In this document: positions 18,556-28,970 of the stretch, one piece after another
Numbering within the stretch: the first letter of the stretch is position 1
Layout of the letters: every line of letters starts with the position of its first letter
Translations under genes and position numbers: made by a program
The notes under the pieces: model-generated
The model's database searches: none
What the model was told of the DNA's origin: nothing
The model's input: the letters and a program-made list of their open reading frames with translations, nothing else
Source: Nitrosomonas sp. HPC101
Lineage (GTDB): Bacteria > Pseudomonadota > Gammaproteobacteria > Burkholderiales > Nitrosomonadaceae
Assembly (NCBI RefSeq): GCF_009833125.1
Contig: NZ_QRCC01000002.1
Span: 62,001-126,000, forward strand
DNA: 64,000 bases
Reading direction: 5' to 3'

Positions 18556-19299
18556 ATGGCACTGGAACGTAAAATTGCGCTGGTAACAGGAGCAAGTCGC
18601 GGCATCGGTAAAGCTATTGCACTGGAACTGGGAAAGCACGGAGCGACTGTGGTGGGAACTGCAACTTCCGAAAATGGAGCTCGCCATATCAATCAGTATC
18701 TGGGTGAGGCTCATCTACCGGGCATGGGTCTGGTTATGGACGTCAGCAATATCGAGCACATTAATAACGGTATTGAAACCATACAAAAATCGCTGGGGGA
18801 TGTTGCAATCCTGGTTAATAATGCCGGTATTACACGCGACAACTTGCTTGCCCGCATGAAAGACGATGAGTGGGACAGCGTCTTGCAGACCAACTTGAAA
18901 TCCGTATTCTGCTTAAGCCGTGCCGTCCTGCGTGCCATGATGAAAGCACGCAGCGGCCGCATTATCAATATCTCGTCAATCGTCGGCGCTACCGGAAATC
19001 CCGGACAAACCAGCTATGCGGCAGCTAAAGCAGGAATGATCGGTTTCAGCAAATCGCTTGCAAAAGAAATCGGCAGCAGGAATATCACAGTAAACTGTGT
19101 AGCCCCGGGGTTTATCGATACCGACATGACCCGCTCACTCTCACCAGACCAGCAGCAATCACTTATCCAGCATATCCCCCTGGGAAGACTGGGTCGTCCG
19201 GAAGATGTTGCTTCAGTGGTCGTTTTTCTGGCTTCCCCAGCTGCGGATTACATTACCGGAGCCACACTGCATGTAAACGGCGGGATGTATATGGAATAA
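18556..19299 (+). CDS. fabG: 3-oxoacyl-ACP reductase
   Basis: A protein of 247 aa, a short-chain dehydrogenase that reduces beta-ketoacyl-ACP with NADPH. The Rossmann motif is GASRGIGKAIA near residue 14, followed by VNNAGITRD, the Ser of NISSIVG, and the catalytic YAAAKAG (Tyr-x-x-x-Lys). The C-terminal NITVNCVAPGFIDTDMTRSL block is also typical of FabG. Confidence 0.97.
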   Translation: MALERKIALVTGASRGIGKAIALELGKHGATVVGTATSENGARHINQYLGEAHLPGMGLVMDVSNIEHINNGIETIQKSLGDVAILVNNAGITRDNLLARMKDDEWDSVLQTNLKSVFCLSRAVLRAMMKARSGRIINISSIVGATGNPGQTSYAAAKAGMIGFSKSLAKEIGSRNITVNCVAPGFIDTDMTRSLSPDQQQSLIQHIPLGRLGRPEDVASVVVFLASPAADYITGATLHVNGGMYME

Positions 19300-19464
19300 T
19301 CCGATTTCTGATGTTTCTGGCAAACCTCTTCAGATCATGAAATATTCAACACTTTTTTGTAGCAGTAAACGGCATCTGGTCGATATGACCGGGCAGGTTT
19401 TGCCGGTTGTTTGAAATTTGTTAAACTTGCAAGCGTTTTTTACCTGATAAGGATGGGTATATCA

Positions 19465-19710
19465 ATGGAAATTACTGAAATAGAGCAACGTATCAAGAAA
19501 ATTGTAGCTGAGCAGTTGGGCGTCAATGAAACAGAAGTCAAAAATGAATCCTCCTTTGTCAACGATCTGGGAGCAGATTCACTTGATACGGTTGAACTCG
19601 TCATGGCGCTGGAAGAAGAGTTTGAATGTGAAATTCCTGATGAGCAAGCCGAAAAAATCAATACGGTTCAAGAAGCCATTGATTTTGTGGCCGCTAATTC
19701 AGCCCAGTAA
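19465..19710 (+). CDS. acpP: Acyl carrier protein
   Basis: An acidic protein of 81 aa. The phosphopantetheine attachment serine is in [14 protein letters not shown] near residue 38, and the helix-II sequence continues with [19 protein letters not shown]. The frame is open further upstream, but homology starts at [12 protein letters not shown], so the start is placed at 19465; GGATGGG a few bases upstream may act as ribosome binding site. A modest gap before the gene (about 165 bases after fabG) suggests its own promoter, as is common for acpP. Confidence 0.96.
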   Translation: MEITEIEQRIKKIVAEQLGVNETEVKNESSFVNDLGADSLDTVELVMALEEEFECEIPDEQAEKINTVQEAIDFVAANSAQ

Positions 19711-19743
19711 AATAATTCTTTCAATTGATTCAATGGAGTCGTT

Positions 19744-20985
19744 TTGTCCAAACGTAAAATAGTCATTACCGGGTTAGGCATAGTCTCACCTATCGGCAAT
19801 ACGGTTCCTGCAGCATGGGAAAGCGTAATTGCCGGTAAATCCGGCATTACACAGATCACACGTTTTGATATCTCTGATTTTTCCTCAAAAATTGCTGGAG
19901 AGGTCAAGGGCTTCGAGATAACAGAATACCTCTCCGCCAAGGAAGCGCGTCGCATGGATATTTTTATCCAGTATGGGATGGCAGCGGCCATTCAGGCTGT
20001 CAGGGATGCCGGGATCAACGATGTAACCGGACTTGATGCAGAGCGTATTGGCGTCAATATCGGTTCCGGAATCGGCGGTTTGTCCATGATTGAGCATACC
20101 GATGCTGCCTATCATGCAGGTGGCCCCCGGAAAATTTCTCCCTTTTTCATTCCCAGCACTATTATTAATATGGTGGCGGGCAACCTATCCATCATGTTCG
20201 GATACAAGGGCCCCAATCTTGCCATTGTAACTGCCTGTACCACAGCCACACACTGCATTGGCAGCTCTGCGAGAATGATTGAACATGGCGATGCGGATAT
20301 CATGGTTTGCGGGGGGGCGGAATCCAGTATCACTCCACTGGCTGTTGGCGGATTTGCCGCAGCCCGTGCTCTATCATCCAACAATGCCAATCCGGCAGCT
20401 GCAAGCCGGCCATGGGATCTCGAAAGAGACGGATTTGTTCTGGGAGAAGGTGCAGGTATCCTGGTTCTGGAGGAAATGGAACACGCTAAAAAACGCGGCG
20501 CAAAGATTTATGCGGAACTGGCCGGATTTGGCATGAGTGCGGATGCGTATCACATGACTGCTCCCTGTGAGGATGGTGAAGGGGCTGCCCGTTGTATGAA
20601 GAATGCATTATCCGATGCACAACTGAATCTGGAAGATATCCACTATATCAATGCACATGGGACATCAACTCCTTTGGGCGACATTGCCGAGACAGTCGCA
20701 GTCAAACGTTGCTTTGGGGAGCACGCTGGCCGTCTGGCAATCAGTTCCACCAAATCGATGACCGGACATTTGCTGGGTGCAGCAGGGGGGGTGGAAGCCA
20801 TTTTTTCCACACTGGCTGTTTACCACCAGATTGCCCCACCTACCATTAATCTCGACGCTCCTGATCCTGAGTGTGACCTGGATTATGTACCTAACAACGC
20901 CAGAGAAATAAAAATTGACGCAGCGTTGTCTAATTCATTCGGATTTGGTGGAACCAACGGCACATTAGTCTTTCGAAGAGTCTGA
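19744..20985 (+). CDS. fabF: Beta-ketoacyl-ACP synthase II
   Basis: A protein of 413 aa that elongates acyl-ACP by condensation with malonyl-ACP. The nucleophilic Cys is in [13 protein letters not shown], the two His in [12 protein letters not shown] and [12 protein letters not shown]. The start is TTG at 19744, placed by a GGAG motif 5 bases upstream and by the family start [17 protein letters not shown]. It follows acpP closely. Confidence 0.97.
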   Translation: MSKRKIVITGLGIVSPIGNTVPAAWESVIAGKSGITQITRFDISDFSSKIAGEVKGFEITEYLSAKEARRMDIFIQYGMAAAIQAVRDAGINDVTGLDAERIGVNIGSGIGGLSMIEHTDAAYHAGGPRKISPFFIPSTIINMVAGNLSIMFGYKGPNLAIVTACTTATHCIGSSARMIEHGDADIMVCGGAESSITPLAVGGFAAARALSSNNANPAAASRPWDLERDGFVLGEGAGILVLEEMEHAKKRGAKIYAELAGFGMSADAYHMTAPCEDGEGAARCMKNALSDAQLNLEDIHYINAHGTSTPLGDIAETVAVKRCFGEHAGRLAISSTKSMTGHLLGAAGGVEAIFSTLAVYHQIAPPTINLDAPDPECDLDYVPNNAREIKIDAALSNSFGFGGTNGTLVFRRV

Positions 20986-21084
20986 ATATCATCCCCATGT
21001 TTCCGGTATGAAGTATTCGGACGCAATCGAAATACATATGGAAATACCGGCATGACCCATTAACCGAACGCTGAGTGTGCTGAC

Positions 21085-22101
21085 ATGCCTGAATCGACAC
21101 GTTCACTACGAATCCCAAGTTTCATTCTCTTGGTCATTCTGGTTGGCAGCACGTTATTTTCCATATGGTTCTATCACCTGGTCACAACACCGGTAGAACT
21201 TCCGGTGATACCCTGCGAATTTTCGATCGAGTCCGGGAGCAGTCTGCACAATATCGCTCGACAATTAACTGATGCAGACATGCTTCCCAATGCATGGTCC
21301 TTTATCCTCATTGCATATATGACAGGATACAATGCATCGCTCAAGGCAGGCGAATATGCGCTTACTCAAAATTTATCACCGCTGGACCTGCTGGAATATC
21401 TCACTCAGGGAAAAGTCAGGCAATATGCAGTTACTTTTCTTGAAGGATGGACTTTTTCGCAGTTTAGAAAAGCGCTGGATGAGCATCCGGCTATCCGGCA
21501 TGAATCAAGCGAATTCAGCGATACAAAGCTACTGCAACTGATTGGAGCCAATGAACCGGGAATCGAAGGTATTTTTTTCCCGGACACTTATTTTTTTACT
21601 AAAAACAGCAGTGATCTGACAATTCTGAAACGTGCCTACCATGCCATGCAACATCACCTGGAAATAGAATGGGTTTCAAGACAAAAATCACTTCCGCTAA
21701 AGAACCGGTATGATGGCCTGATTCTCGCTTCTATCATCGAAAAGGAAACAGGCAAAGATGATGAGCGCACCCGGATTGCAGGTGTATTTGCCAATCGTCT
21801 GCGCTACAGCATGAAACTTCAGACTGATCCAACCGTGATCTACGGCATGGGAGATAAATTTAATGGTAATCTGCGCAAAGCTGATTTGCTGACCGATCAT
21901 GCATATAACACCTACACTCGGCTTGGTCTGCCCCCTACTCCTATAGCCATGCCAGGACTGGCTTCCATTCGAGCTGCTTTTAATCCTGCTGTTACCAATG
22001 AATTCTACTTTGTTGCCAGAGGTGACGGAACCTCTCACTTCTCATCCACACTTGAAGAACATAATCGCGCTGTTCTGAAATACCAGAAAAACCGTCCATA
22101 A
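21085..22101 (+). CDS. mltG: Endolytic peptidoglycan transglycosylase MltG
   Basis: A protein of 338 aa with one N-terminal membrane helix (FILLVILVGSTLFSIWFYHL) and a YceG domain. The catalytic Glu is in ASIIEKETGKDDERTRIAGVFANRL, followed by LQTDPTVIYGMGDKFNG and the YNTYTRLGLPPTPIAMPGLASIRAAF block. MltG cleaves nascent glycan strands in the periplasm, acting as a terminase. It closes the fatty-acid operon as in many betaproteobacteria, but the usual tmk and holB genes do not follow. Confidence 0.94.
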   Translation: MPESTRSLRIPSFILLVILVGSTLFSIWFYHLVTTPVELPVIPCEFSIESGSSLHNIARQLTDADMLPNAWSFILIAYMTGYNASLKAGEYALTQNLSPLDLLEYLTQGKVRQYAVTFLEGWTFSQFRKALDEHPAIRHESSEFSDTKLLQLIGANEPGIEGIFFPDTYFFTKNSSDLTILKRAYHAMQHHLEIEWVSRQKSLPLKNRYDGLILASIIEKETGKDDERTRIAGVFANRLRYSMKLQTDPTVIYGMGDKFNGNLRKADLLTDHAYNTYTRLGLPPTPIAMPGLASIRAAFNPAVTNEFYFVARGDGTSHFSSTLEEHNRAVLKYQKNRP

Positions 22102-22208
22102 CATATCCTGGTATTGAATCAAGATAACCTTTCTCTACTATATTGCCACCCCGGGGAAGCCTGCTCCAAACCAATATCAACAGATCCCGGGAATAACCCG
22201 AGCTTAAC

Positions 22209-24821
22209 ATGCAATTTTCACTCATCATTCCTACCCTGAACGAAGTTGGAAATATCGATCCCTTGCTAACCAGCATTTTCTCTCTTGATAATCTGGGAGA
22301 TCAATTTGAAGTCATTGTGGTAGATGACAGCTCCACGGATGGCACACCTGATAAAGTCAGAGAATGGCAAAACACGCATAACGTACGCTTGATTGAAAGA
22401 CACGCGCAACCCGATCTGACAGCTTCCATCCTCGACGGAACAGCAGCAGCGAAACATGAAGTCATCGCAGTGATGGATGCTGATTTAAGTCACCCACCAG
22501 AACGACTGGCTGCACTGATCCAGCCAATTCTGGATGGTACTCACGACATCACAATCGGCAGCCGTTACGTAGCGGGCGGCGATACCATCGGTTGGCCTTT
22601 CTATCGTCTCTGGCTATCTCGGGCAGGGGGTTGGCTTGCACGCACTATTTGTGACGTAAACGATGCAACCTCGGGCTTCTTTGCTTTCCGGAAAGAATTG
22701 ATCGGAAACATTACAGAAAATGCGAGCGGCTATAAAATCCTACTGGAACTGCTGATGACAGGACGTGGGCAGTTGCGTGTAAAAGAAATCCCGATCCATT
22801 TTCACAATCGACTGCACGGCACCTCCAAACTTTCTCTTTCACATCACCTGACTTATCTGCGGCAACTCATCATACTGGCTGGTGGCACCGTCTCCTTTTA
22901 TACAGCGAGCCGCTTTGCCATGGTTGGACTGCTGGGTGTCTTTATCGACGTATTGATCTTTCAATGGATGACCGGGCAAGGCATCAGTCTGGCAACAGCA
23001 CATATTTCCAGCTTCCTGGCAGCAGCCAGCTTCAACTACACTTTGAACACCAAATGGTCATTCCGGCTACATCATTCAGGTCATTTGCGCTGGGGGCAGT
23101 TTTCTCGCTTTCTGATCGTCGGAATATTTGCAATGCTCCTGAGAGGCGCTGTGCTGGCCTGGTTGATCTACACCTGGAACATGCCAACCGAATGGGCTAT
23201 TTTCCCTGCGATTATCGCAACAGCCATTGTGAATTACCTTGGATCCGCCTTTTACGTATTCCCGCGAACCGAGCCCGTTGTCTCTACTGATACACGATGG
23301 CGCGTTGCAGCCGTAGGTATTACATGTTTTGTCATCCTCTTACGTCTGGTTTACATGAGCGTAGCACAGCTGCTACCCGATGAAGCCTATTACTGGCAAT
23401 ACGCACAGCACATGGATTTAAGCTTTTTCGATCATCCACCGATGGTGGCCTGGCTGATCTGGCTGGGAACTGCGTTAGCTGGCCAGAATGAATTCGGGGT
23501 AAGAATCGGTGCTTTTCTGTGCGGGTTGATCACAATGGCCTATTTATATGCCCTGGCGCGCAACCTCTATGATAAATCCACTGCTATGCGTTCGGTACTG
23601 TTGCTTGCAATTATGCCATTCAGCTTTGCAGCGGGGTTGGCGATGACACCGGATGCGCCTCTGGTTGCCGCCTGGGCGGCCACACTTTACTATATGGAAC
23701 GGGCCCTGCTCGCGAATCAAAGTCGGGCATGGCTTGGTGTTGGTATTGCTTTCGGTCTTGGCATTCTGTCCAAATATACACTCGGGCTGCTTGGTATCGC
23801 CGCGCTGGTTTTCACTATCCTTGATCCAGTTGCACGCCGCTGGCTGCTGCGCCCCCATCCCTATCTGGCTGTATTGATTGCGCTGATCCTGTTCAGTCCG
23901 GTAATTATCTGGAATATGGAAAATAACTGGGCTTCCTTCCTGTTTCAGACCGGCAGAATCGACAAGGCATACCACGAGTTCGCCACACCCAGGTTAATGC
24001 TCCAGATCGCTATTATGCTTACGCCAATCGGGCTGGTCGCTGCAATACTCGCATTACGTTCAGTTATTCTGCGTTACCACCAGACACCCCGCAAATCTCT
24101 TTTCATTGGCATATTCACCGTAATTCCATTGATGGTTTTTGTAGTAGCCAGTACCTCTGGTCCTCTGCGCTTCCATTGGACCGGCCCACTCTGGCTGGCA
24201 CTGATCCCTACTATAGCCTGGATGATCGGACAGAAAAATGTATTCAAAAACAGTTTGGAATGGCTGACTGCCGCCTGGCGGCCAATGATTACCATCTCAT
24301 TACTGACCTACGCTTTCATTCTACATTACGTTACATTGGGGATACCTGGGCTCCCCTATCAATTTCTGAGTGAACATTATTTCTGGAGAGAAACCACAGC
24401 GGAAATCGAAAAAATCGCAGATGAAATCAGACAAACAACCGGAGAAGCACCAATTGTGGTGGGTATGAGCAAATGGTCTATCGCCAGCGCACTTGCATTT
24501 TACAACAACAATCATCCCCCTCTCGATATTCGATCTCGTAATATGTTTGGCGAACACGCAGCCATGTACAGTTTCTGGTATCCATCTGAACAGCCCACGA
24601 ATCGGCCTATTCTGCTGATCGGGATGAAGCGGCAGGCGCTGGAATCAGATGCAGCCGAGAGAAATTTTGAAAGAATGCTGATTCAACCCAGCAGTACGCA
24701 TTCCCGTGCAATCTATCGATATGATGGCATTTTGTTGCGCACGCTCTATTACCGTACTGCAGAAGGATACCGTGGCAATCTCACTTCATCATCAGCATCT
24801 GTTGCGACAGAAAACAAGTAG
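22209..24821 (+). CDS. Fusion: polyprenol-P-sugar synthase + GtrA + GT39-type glycosyltransferase
   Basis: A protein of 870 aa with three parts. Residues about 1-235 are a GT2 domain like dolichol-phosphate-mannose synthase (VIVVDDSSTDGT, VMDADLSHPPERL, GSRYVAGGD). Residues about 240-360 form a GtrA-like four-helix membrane domain (RFAMVGLLGVFIDVLIFQW). Residues about 370-870 are a multi-helix GT39/ArnT-like transferase with PDEAYYWQYAQHMDLSFFDHPPMVAWLIW, containing the Asp-Glu and His-Pro-Pro motifs. The first part would make polyprenyl-P-sugar, the second may flip or anchor it, and the third would transfer it on the periplasmic side. The sugar and acceptor are unknown. Start ATG is 107 bases after mltG. 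Confidence 0.85.
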   Translation: MQFSLIIPTLNEVGNIDPLLTSIFSLDNLGDQFEVIVVDDSSTDGTPDKVREWQNTHNVRLIERHAQPDLTASILDGTAAAKHEVIAVMDADLSHPPERLAALIQPILDGTHDITIGSRYVAGGDTIGWPFYRLWLSRAGGWLARTICDVNDATSGFFAFRKELIGNITENASGYKILLELLMTGRGQLRVKEIPIHFHNRLHGTSKLSLSHHLTYLRQLIILAGGTVSFYTASRFAMVGLLGVFIDVLIFQWMTGQGISLATAHISSFLAAASFNYTLNTKWSFRLHHSGHLRWGQFSRFLIVGIFAMLLRGAVLAWLIYTWNMPTEWAIFPAIIATAIVNYLGSAFYVFPRTEPVVSTDTRWRVAAVGITCFVILLRLVYMSVAQLLPDEAYYWQYAQHMDLSFFDHPPMVAWLIWLGTALAGQNEFGVRIGAFLCGLITMAYLYALARNLYDKSTAMRSVLLLAIMPFSFAAGLAMTPDAPLVAAWAATLYYMERALLANQSRAWLGVGIAFGLGILSKYTLGLLGIAALVFTILDPVARRWLLRPHPYLAVLIALILFSPVIIWNMENNWASFLFQTGRIDKAYHEFATPRLMLQIAIMLTPIGLVAAILALRSVILRYHQTPRKSLFIGIFTVIPLMVFVVASTSGPLRFHWTGPLWLALIPTIAWMIGQKNVFKNSLEWLTAAWRPMITISLLTYAFILHYVTLGIPGLPYQFLSEHYFWRETTAEIEKIADEIRQTTGEAPIVVGMSKWSIASALAFYNNNHPPLDIRSRNMFGEHAAMYSFWYPSEQPTNRPILLIGMKRQALESDAAERNFERMLIQPSSTHSRAIYRYDGILLRTLYYRTAEGYRGNLTSSSASVATENK

Positions 24822-25215
24822 CAGCTTCTCGGAAGCTTTCAAGATCTCGATCAAGCAAAGCACCGCAAGACAAAATCGAATGAAAAAGTAAGCATTCCGA
24901 GTTCGGCTTTAACGCGCCGCAGTCTTTCCGCGAGATTCTGGCCCGAATGGGGGTGAGACTGACTGGCCTGGACAGGCCTATTTTATGATCTTGGCCTAAT
25001 CGCAACAAAATTATGAGTGCTTCCGAGTAAAATACGTCTGTGAGACACTGAGCCCATTCAAACAAGTCATCGCGCAGCGTATAAAACCATTCAAAAGATT
25101 TGCCGCATCGACAAATTCCGGAATTACGGTAGCACTATCTCTGCCGTGATGGCGGTTGCGTTCAGTATTTCCCTAAATTTGAATGACTGTCATTAAAAAT
25201 AATGAGGATCTTATT
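24822..25215. other. Intergenic region between the glycosyltransferase fusion and usp
   Basis: About 390 bases with no convincing gene. A short perfect hairpin (AGCTTC-TCG-GAAGCT, 24823-24838) follows the glycosyltransferase stop and is only weakly terminator-like because few T residues follow. A minus-strand open frame here (24781-25065) has no recognisable family and overlaps the end of the glycosyltransferase gene. Confidence 0.4.
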
Positions 25216-25647
25216 ATGACGATTGCCCTGATTGCCTTTGATGGTTCTGAGAATGCCATGCGTGCCGTTGAGAAAATGCTCGATACGGTCGATACCAGCA
25301 AACTGCATGCGCATGTGCTCAATGTATGCGAACCGATTAAAGTGAGTGAAGTCATTTTCAAAGATACCTTCGCGGACATGCAGGCCATTAACAAGGCGCG
25401 TGAGGAAGAGGGGCTGGCTTTAATGGCACCGGCAAAAGCACGACTTGAAAGTGCCGGAATCAAACATGATTTACATATACGCTTTGGCGATCCTGCCGAA
25501 ACCATTACCGAATTTGCGCGTGCGCAGCAGTGCAATATAATCGTCATCGGCACACGAGGCTTGGGTGTAATCAAGAATCTTCTGCTCGGATCAGTTGCCA
25601 GCAAAGTGCTTCATCTCACCGAAATACCGATTTTGCTCGTCAAGTAA
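25216..25647 (+). CDS. Universal stress protein family
   Basis: A protein of 143 aa from ATG 25216, chosen because the GAGG motif ends 8 bases upstream and homology begins at MTIALIAFDGSENAMRAVEKML. The UspA ATP-binding signature is present at the C-terminus: GTRGLGVIKNLLLGSVASKVL (Gly-x-x-Gly, nine residues, Gly-Ser). It probably belongs to the ATP-binding UspFG/MJ0577-like class. A stress role is expected from the family. Single gene, transcribed away from ppk. Confidence 0.92.
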   Translation: MTIALIAFDGSENAMRAVEKMLDTVDTSKLHAHVLNVCEPIKVSEVIFKDTFADMQAINKAREEEGLALMAPAKARLESAGIKHDLHIRFGDPAETITEFARAQQCNIIVIGTRGLGVIKNLLLGSVASKVLHLTEIPILLVK

Positions 25648-25864
25648 CGCGGCAATCTCTACTGGCCGTAACAGCAAAGTAAAATCTGGGTTCGTTAGTT
25701 AGGTGTCTTATTGGCAAGGTAAAGGTAACATTACATCAGCCTATCGGTTCGAAGATCGGTAGAACCTCATTTCAGTCAGTCTTCCTGTCTCCCCCACGGC
25801 TATCGATGCAGATACTCGCTGCTGTGGGACATAGGTATTATTACTTAAGGAGCCTCTGGCTGAA

Positions 25865-28000
25865 TCATTCGATTGATTCCTGTTTGACTGCCGCAAGTTT
25901 TTCAAGCAAAGCTTCCTGTGCACTGAATCTGCTGCTGCTTCTGGCAGACTTTCGCTTGTAATGACCATCACCATCCATTTCCCAGGCTTGCACATTGTCG
26001 CGCAGATACGGTTTCAATCCTTCTGCAATCACCCGTTTCTTCAACCGTGGATCAAGCACGGGAAAACAAATTTCCACGCGCCGGAAGAAATTTCGGCCCA
26101 TCCAGTCGGCACTTGCCAAATAGACGTTATGCTGCCTGTCGTTAAGAAAATAAAAAATACGGGAGTGCTCCAGGAATCGCCCCACAATGGAGCGCACCCG
26201 GATATGTTCCGATAACCCCGGAACGCCGGGACGTAAGGCGCAGGCACCGCGTACAATCAGATTGATTTTTACCCCGGCAGCAGAAGCAGCGTACAACGCC
26301 TGAATCACAGTCGGCTCCAGCAAGGCATTCATTTTGGCGATGATGGCCGCCGGTTTTCCTGCGGTGGCATGCTCTATTTCCTGCTGGATGCTGTTCAGAA
26401 TCTGGCTATGCAGATTAAAAGGCGACTGCCAGAGATGCTGCAATTTGCTTGCCTTGCCCAGCCCGGTTAATTGCAAAAACACTGCGCTGACGTCGGAACA
26501 GATTTCCTCATGACAAGTCAGCAGACCGAAATCAGTATAAACCCGCGCTGTTCCAGAATGATAATTACCCGTGCTCAGATGCACATAGCGTTTCAACTGA
26601 CCTGCTTCACGCCGCACCACCATAGCCATTTTGCAATGGGTCTTGTGACCAAAGACACCATAAATGACGTGTGCCCCCACCTCTTCCAGCTGTTGCGCCC
26701 AATTAATATTGGCTTCTTCATCAAAACGGGCAAGCAACTCCACCACGACGGTAACTTCCTTGCCCAGACTGGCAGCCGCCATCAGCGCCTCCATCAGGGT
26801 CGAATCAGAACCCGTACGGTAAACCGTCTGCTTGATTGCCATTACATCCGGATCAATACTGGCTTGCTGGATAAATTCAATGACAGGCTGGAACGACTGA
26901 TAAGGATGATGCAGCAAAATATCACCCTTGTCGATCACCTCAAAAATGTTATGTCCTTTCTTTTTCTGGGGTAAAAATGGAAGGCCCGGGACAAACCGGG
27001 GAAAGTTGAGATCAGGCCGATCAATCAGATCAAACACCTGCAGCATTCTGGCCAGATTAACCGGCCCGTTTACCTGAAACAGGTCCTCATTCTTGAGTGA
27101 AAACTGCTCCAGCAGGAATTCCGCCATTTGCTGCGAACAGTTATCCGCCACTTCCAGCCTGACTGCATCTCCCAGGTGACGTTGTGATAATTCACCCTGC
27201 AACGCAACCCGCAGATTCTTGATTTCATCTTCATCCACATACAAATCACTGTCGCGGGTGACGCGGAACTGGTAACAGCCCGTGACATGCATCCCCGCGA
27301 AAAGCTCACCGACATGCGCATGAATAATGGAGGATAAAAATATGAAGCCATAAGGATAGCTGCTCACTTCTTTCGGCAACCGTATCAGACGCGGCAGAAT
27401 TCGGGGCGCTTGAACGATTGCGATCCCGGAATTGCGGCCAAACGCATCTTTTCCTTCCAGCCCGACTGCAAAATTCAGGCTTTTATTCAACACACGCGGA
27501 AAAGGATGCAAAGGATCAAGACCGATGGGCGTCAGCATCGGCATCAGCTCGCGGAAGAAGAAATCCCTGATCCACTCACGCTGGCTTTCGTTCCAGACAT
27601 TACGCCGCAAAAAACAGATTCCCTGCTCTGCCAGGGCCGGCAGAATAGTGTCATTGAGCAGCTGATATTGTCGGAAAATCAGCGCATGCACCTGTTCGGA
27701 CACCCGCTCAAACGCCTGACCCGGCAGCATACCATCCGGACCAAACCCCGGGGAATCCAGCTTGATCTGCTCTTTCAGCCCGGCAACACGAATTTCAAAG
27801 AATTCATCGAGATTGTTACTGACGATACAGATAAAGCGCAAGCGCTCCAGCAGAGGAGTTTCCTCGTTTTCTGCCTGGGCCAGCACTCGGCGATTAAATG
27901 CAATCTGACTGAGCTCTCGGTTCAGAAACTGTTTGGCAAGGGGTATATCTGGCTTAACTACCGCTACCTTATCCGGCTCATTACTATCATCCATGATCAA
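25865..28000 (-). CDS. ppk: Polyphosphate kinase
   Basis: A protein of 711 aa, the standard PPK1 length. It reversibly transfers the gamma-phosphate of ATP to inorganic polyphosphate, on or near the membrane. The N-terminal domain starts with FLNRELSQIAFNRRVLAQA and LRFICIVSNNLDEFFEIRVAG. The phospholipase-D-like catalytic half has HHPYQSFQPVIEFI, IKQTVYRTGSDSTLMEAL, and the active-site His region YVHLSTGNYHSGTARVYTDFG. The C-terminal QHNVYLASADWMGRN block is intact. The gene downstream on the same strand is absent, so it may form its own unit. Confidence 0.96.
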   Translation of the reverse strand: MIMDDSNEPDKVAVVKPDIPLAKQFLNRELSQIAFNRRVLAQAENEETPLLERLRFICIVSNNLDEFFEIRVAGLKEQIKLDSPGFGPDGMLPGQAFERVSEQVHALIFRQYQLLNDTILPALAEQGICFLRRNVWNESQREWIRDFFFRELMPMLTPIGLDPLHPFPRVLNKSLNFAVGLEGKDAFGRNSGIAIVQAPRILPRLIRLPKEVSSYPYGFIFLSSIIHAHVGELFAGMHVTGCYQFRVTRDSDLYVDEDEIKNLRVALQGELSQRHLGDAVRLEVADNCSQQMAEFLLEQFSLKNEDLFQVNGPVNLARMLQVFDLIDRPDLNFPRFVPGLPFLPQKKKGHNIFEVIDKGDILLHHPYQSFQPVIEFIQQASIDPDVMAIKQTVYRTGSDSTLMEALMAAASLGKEVTVVVELLARFDEEANINWAQQLEEVGAHVIYGVFGHKTHCKMAMVVRREAGQLKRYVHLSTGNYHSGTARVYTDFGLLTCHEEICSDVSAVFLQLTGLGKASKLQHLWQSPFNLHSQILNSIQQEIEHATAGKPAAIIAKMNALLEPTVIQALYAASAAGVKINLIVRGACALRPGVPGLSEHIRVRSIVGRFLEHSRIFYFLNDRQHNVYLASADWMGRNFFRRVEICFPVLDPRLKKRVIAEGLKPYLRDNVQAWEMDGDGHYKRKSARSSSRFSAQEALLEKLAAVKQESIE

Positions 28001-28044
28001 TGACTGCCCAAAATTTATGAGGCACAGAAAACCGTTGCAATGGC

Positions 28045-28317
28045 TTATTTCTCGGGAGGAACGTAACCCACTGGCTGCTCAGCCCCTTCACCAAAGAAAT
28101 AGGCTTCCATCTGGGTGGCAAGGTATTTGCGCGCCTTGATATCTGCCATGCTTAATCGCATTTCATTCACCAGCATGGTCTGGTGCTTAATCCACTGCCC
28201 CCATGCTTCCCTGGAAACATTCTCAAAAATCCGCTTACCCAGCTCCCCCGGGTAGGGTGGAAAATCCAATCCTTCAGCCTCGCGCCCGAGTTTGATACAT
28301 TGCACATTTCTGGCCAT
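28045..28317 (-). CDS. Probable Fe(2+)-trafficking protein YggX
   Basis: A protein of 90 aa starting at [24 protein letters not shown]; five codons of an extended frame upstream are excluded by homology. The conserved Cys (VQCIKL) and the block [26 protein letters not shown] identify the YggX family, which protects iron-sulfur clusters from oxidative damage. The gene lies 44 bases upstream of ppk in the same orientation and is likely co-transcribed with it. Confidence 0.93.
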   Translation of the reverse strand: MARNVQCIKLGREAEGLDFPPYPGELGKRIFENVSREAWGQWIKHQTMLVNEMRLSMADIKARKYLATQMEAYFFGEGAEQPVGYVPPEK

Positions 28318-28397
28318 ATTATTGTTATCCATTCAAAATAATGAGTCACACGGCCACTTTTATGAGAAATGAATGCACGCCGTGCCAAATAAGCAGT

Positions 28398-28970
28398 TTA
28401 CAATATATTTTCCAAATGGACAGACTCAGAAGCAAGCGCCAGCTCCATAATATAATCATCACATTCCAGCCCACCCATATTGAATTTTCGGGTCCCCACC
28501 TTGTGAAAACCCATGCGGGTATAAAAACCGATGGCGGCATTATTATGCTTATACACACCAAGTAATAATCGTTCTGCTGAATAGATATGTGCTTCAGTAA
28601 TCGCTTTCTGTAGCAGCCTTTTACCAAGGCCCTGCCCCTGAAACCTGCTGAAAACGTAAATACGTTTCAACTCCAGATCCCGATCAGAAAGATTCAGCAA
28701 CGGAAGATCAGGAGGCGATACCACCATATAACCAACTGGCGCATTACCCGGACTGATTTCAGCCAGCCAGAGTTTATAACGACTATCGGCCAACCAGCTG
28801 CGATAGCGTTCAATAGAATGGGCGCCAGCACAATGCGCGAGAATACTCTGCCCATCCAGAACGCCCGCAAATGCTTCCAAAAAAGTTGCCTGACCAATCA
28901 ATGACAGCACATTCTCATCTCCTGATGAGCAAACTCGTATCTGGGTCTTACTATTCACCTGACGGCTCAT
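28398..28970 (-). CDS. GNAT-family acetyltransferase
   Basis: About 190 aa with the acetyl-CoA binding signature RFQGQGLGKRLLQKAITEA (the Q/R-x-x-G-x-G/A motif) near residue 120 and a C-terminal GVYKHNNAAIGFYTRMGFHKVGTRKF typical of N-acetyltransferases. The substrate is not predictable. Start uncertain: ATG codons at 28988, 28979 and 28970 all lie in frame, and the gene overlaps the end of the upstream secreted-protein gene by 20 to 38 bases. The last option is given because it gives the least overlap. Confidence 0.8.
   Translation of the reverse strand: MSRQVNSKTQIRVCSSGDENVLSLIGQATFLEAFAGVLDGQSILAHCAGAHSIERYRSWLADSRYKLWLAEISPGNAPVGYMVVSPPDLPLLNLSDRDLELKRIYVFSRFQGQGLGKRLLQKAITEAHIYSAERLLLGVYKHNNAAIGFYTRMGFHKVGTRKFNMGGLECDDYIMELALASESVHLENIL

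Noticed and set aside
24781-25065. Minus-strand 94-codon frame, considered as a transposase remnant
   Set aside because: Translation does not show any transposase motif, and part overlaps the glycosyltransferase gene antisense.
25740-25790. tRNA-like GGTTCGAAGATC segment
   Set aside because: No cloverleaf can be folded around it and no acceptor CCA or anticodon stem is found.
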